Positions 5,961 to 6,582 of a stretch of DNA of 6,582 nt are shown here, one piece after another. The notes beneath the pieces are model-generated. The model ran no database searches. It was given only the letters and a program-made list of their open reading frames with translations, and had not been told where the DNA came from. Each line of letters begins with the position of its first letter. Position 1 is the stretch's first letter. Origin of the DNA: Actinomycetota bacterium. GTDB taxonomy: Bacteria; Actinomycetota; Actinomycetes; S36-B12. The DNA lies in assembly GCA_003506065.1 (NCBI GenBank), contig DNXA01000071.1:1-6582 (forward strand), in the 5' to 3' direction. A program made the translations under genes and the position numbers.

Positions 5961-6582
5961 TCATCCACTCTTGATGAATACGCGACCTGAGTAGTCGATC
6001 GGATGCATGTAGGGGCGGTGGCCCAGAGCCGCGAAGTAGTCATCGACTGCGGTGCGCGCACCCTGCCAGTGTCCATAGTCATCAAGGATGCACACACCGC
6101 CGGGCACGAGCCGTGGATACAGGACTTCGAGCCCGACGCGGGTGGACTCATACCAGTCAGTGTCCAGACGCAGCAGCGCGATGGATGCAGGAGCGCTGGT
6201 CTGCAGAGTCTGAGCGACATCGCCTTCGACGAAGGTGAACTGTTCGAAGGGGTATCCGGTGCTGCGCACATTGGCCTCGACATCGGCTCTGCCGGCGACG
6301 CACCACACATTGTTTCCATCGCCGACATCGGTTGACGCAAGCATGTCGGTTGCGGCAACGCCGGTTCCGGCCTCGATGTCGAACTCGGTGGGCTCAGTCA
6401 TGCCCGCGAAGGTGTCGTAGAGCCAGATGCGCCGGTCGGTGATACCCAGGCTGGTCAGCTCCTTTGCCATGGCCATCACGCTTCCACCGCGCCAGACCCC
6501 GCATTCCACGAAATCACCGGCAAGGCCGGCATCGGTGACGTAGCGCACGGCTCCGACCAGGCTCCACAGTCGCTCGGCGCTG
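5961..6582 (-). CDS. TylF/MycF-family Mg2+-dependent sugar O-methyltransferase, 5' end outside window
   Basis: A partial gene: the frame stays open to the right edge (first visible codons SAERLWSLVGAVRYV), and that stretch matches the family's conserved helix before motif I, so the GTG at 6548 is not the start. 206 residues are visible; family members run about 230-270, so roughly 30-60 are missing. Counting from the first visible codon, GDFVECGVWRGGSVM (22-36) is the SAM-binding loop of this family, and IWLYDTFAGM (52-61) is the next core strand, with the acidic residue that holds SAM. LLRLDTDWYEST (136-147) and CILDDYGHWQGAR (164-176) carry the aspartates (D140/D142, D167, D168) that bind Mg2+ in the known MycF structure. 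TylF and MycF O-methylate deoxysugars on macrolides; homologues in glycan loci are thought to methylate sugar hydroxyls. Context here (GT2 and a membrane glycosyltransferase candidate directly downstream) favours a glycan or glycolipid sugar as substrate. Confidence 0.9.
   Translation of the reverse strand, partial: SAERLWSLVGAVRYVTDAGLAGDFVECGVWRGGSVMAMAKELTSLGITDRRIWLYDTFAGMTEPTEFDIEAGTGVAATDMLASTDVGDGNNVWCVAGRADVEANVRSTGYPFEQFTFVEGDVAQTLQTSAPASIALLRLDTDWYESTRVGLEVLYPRLVPGGVCILDDYGHWQGARTAVDDYFAALGHRPYMHPIDYSGRVFIKSG

Noticed and set aside
5957..6358. N-terminal extension of the minus-strand GT2 (about 134 extra residues from an upstream ATG)
   Set aside because: It lies wholly inside the TylF-like gene in another frame, is rich in Ser, Pro, Cys and Met without any fold motif, and the GT2 fold begins right after the GTG at 5956.

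Overview
This is a GC-rich window (roughly 60-65% G+C by eye) packed with protein-coding genes, with GTG start codons at several genes, stop/start overlaps and almost no intergenic DNA. These traits and the protein style suggest a high-GC actinobacterium (Actinomycetota). That is inference: there is no rRNA or other taxonomic marker here. The content is that of a surface-glycan or glycoconjugate locus: two family 2 glycosyltransferases, one large polytopic membrane protein of GT-C-like layout, a TylF/MycF-type sugar O-methyltransferase, a DUF4910 zinc-aminopeptidase-like protein and a class I SAM-dependent methyltransferase.

Layout from right to left. A minus-strand operon enters from the right edge: TylF-like O-methyltransferase (5' end outside the window), then a GT2 glycosyltransferase (likely start 5956), then a 719-residue membrane protein whose GTG start overlaps the GT2 stop in a GTGA tetranucleotide. 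A single plus-strand GT2 gene (2250-3032) follows. It runs tail to tail into the membrane protein gene with a 12-base overlap, and it is divergent from the next minus-strand unit with only 29 bases between start codons. That second minus-strand unit is the DUF4910 protein (GTG start at 2220 with a good ribosome binding site) followed by a class I methyltransferase, joined by a TGATG stop/start overlap. The window ends 7 bases past that methyltransferase.

Together the genes read as machinery that builds and methylates sugars of an exported glycan. The GT2 enzymes would add sugars in the cytoplasm, the TylF-like enzyme would O-methylate a sugar hydroxyl, and the GT-C-like membrane protein could transfer a lipid-linked sugar on the outer face. 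The DUF4910/methyltransferase pair is a modification module of unknown chemistry. No substrate can be assigned from sequence alone.

I found no RNA gene, insertion sequence, CRISPR array, integrase, attachment site or convincing rho-independent terminator. There is no gene-free stretch longer than 29 bases. The least understood parts are the GT-C-like protein and the DUF4910 protein with its Asn-Glu in place of the usual metal-bridging Asp motif; neither amounts to a clearly new system.
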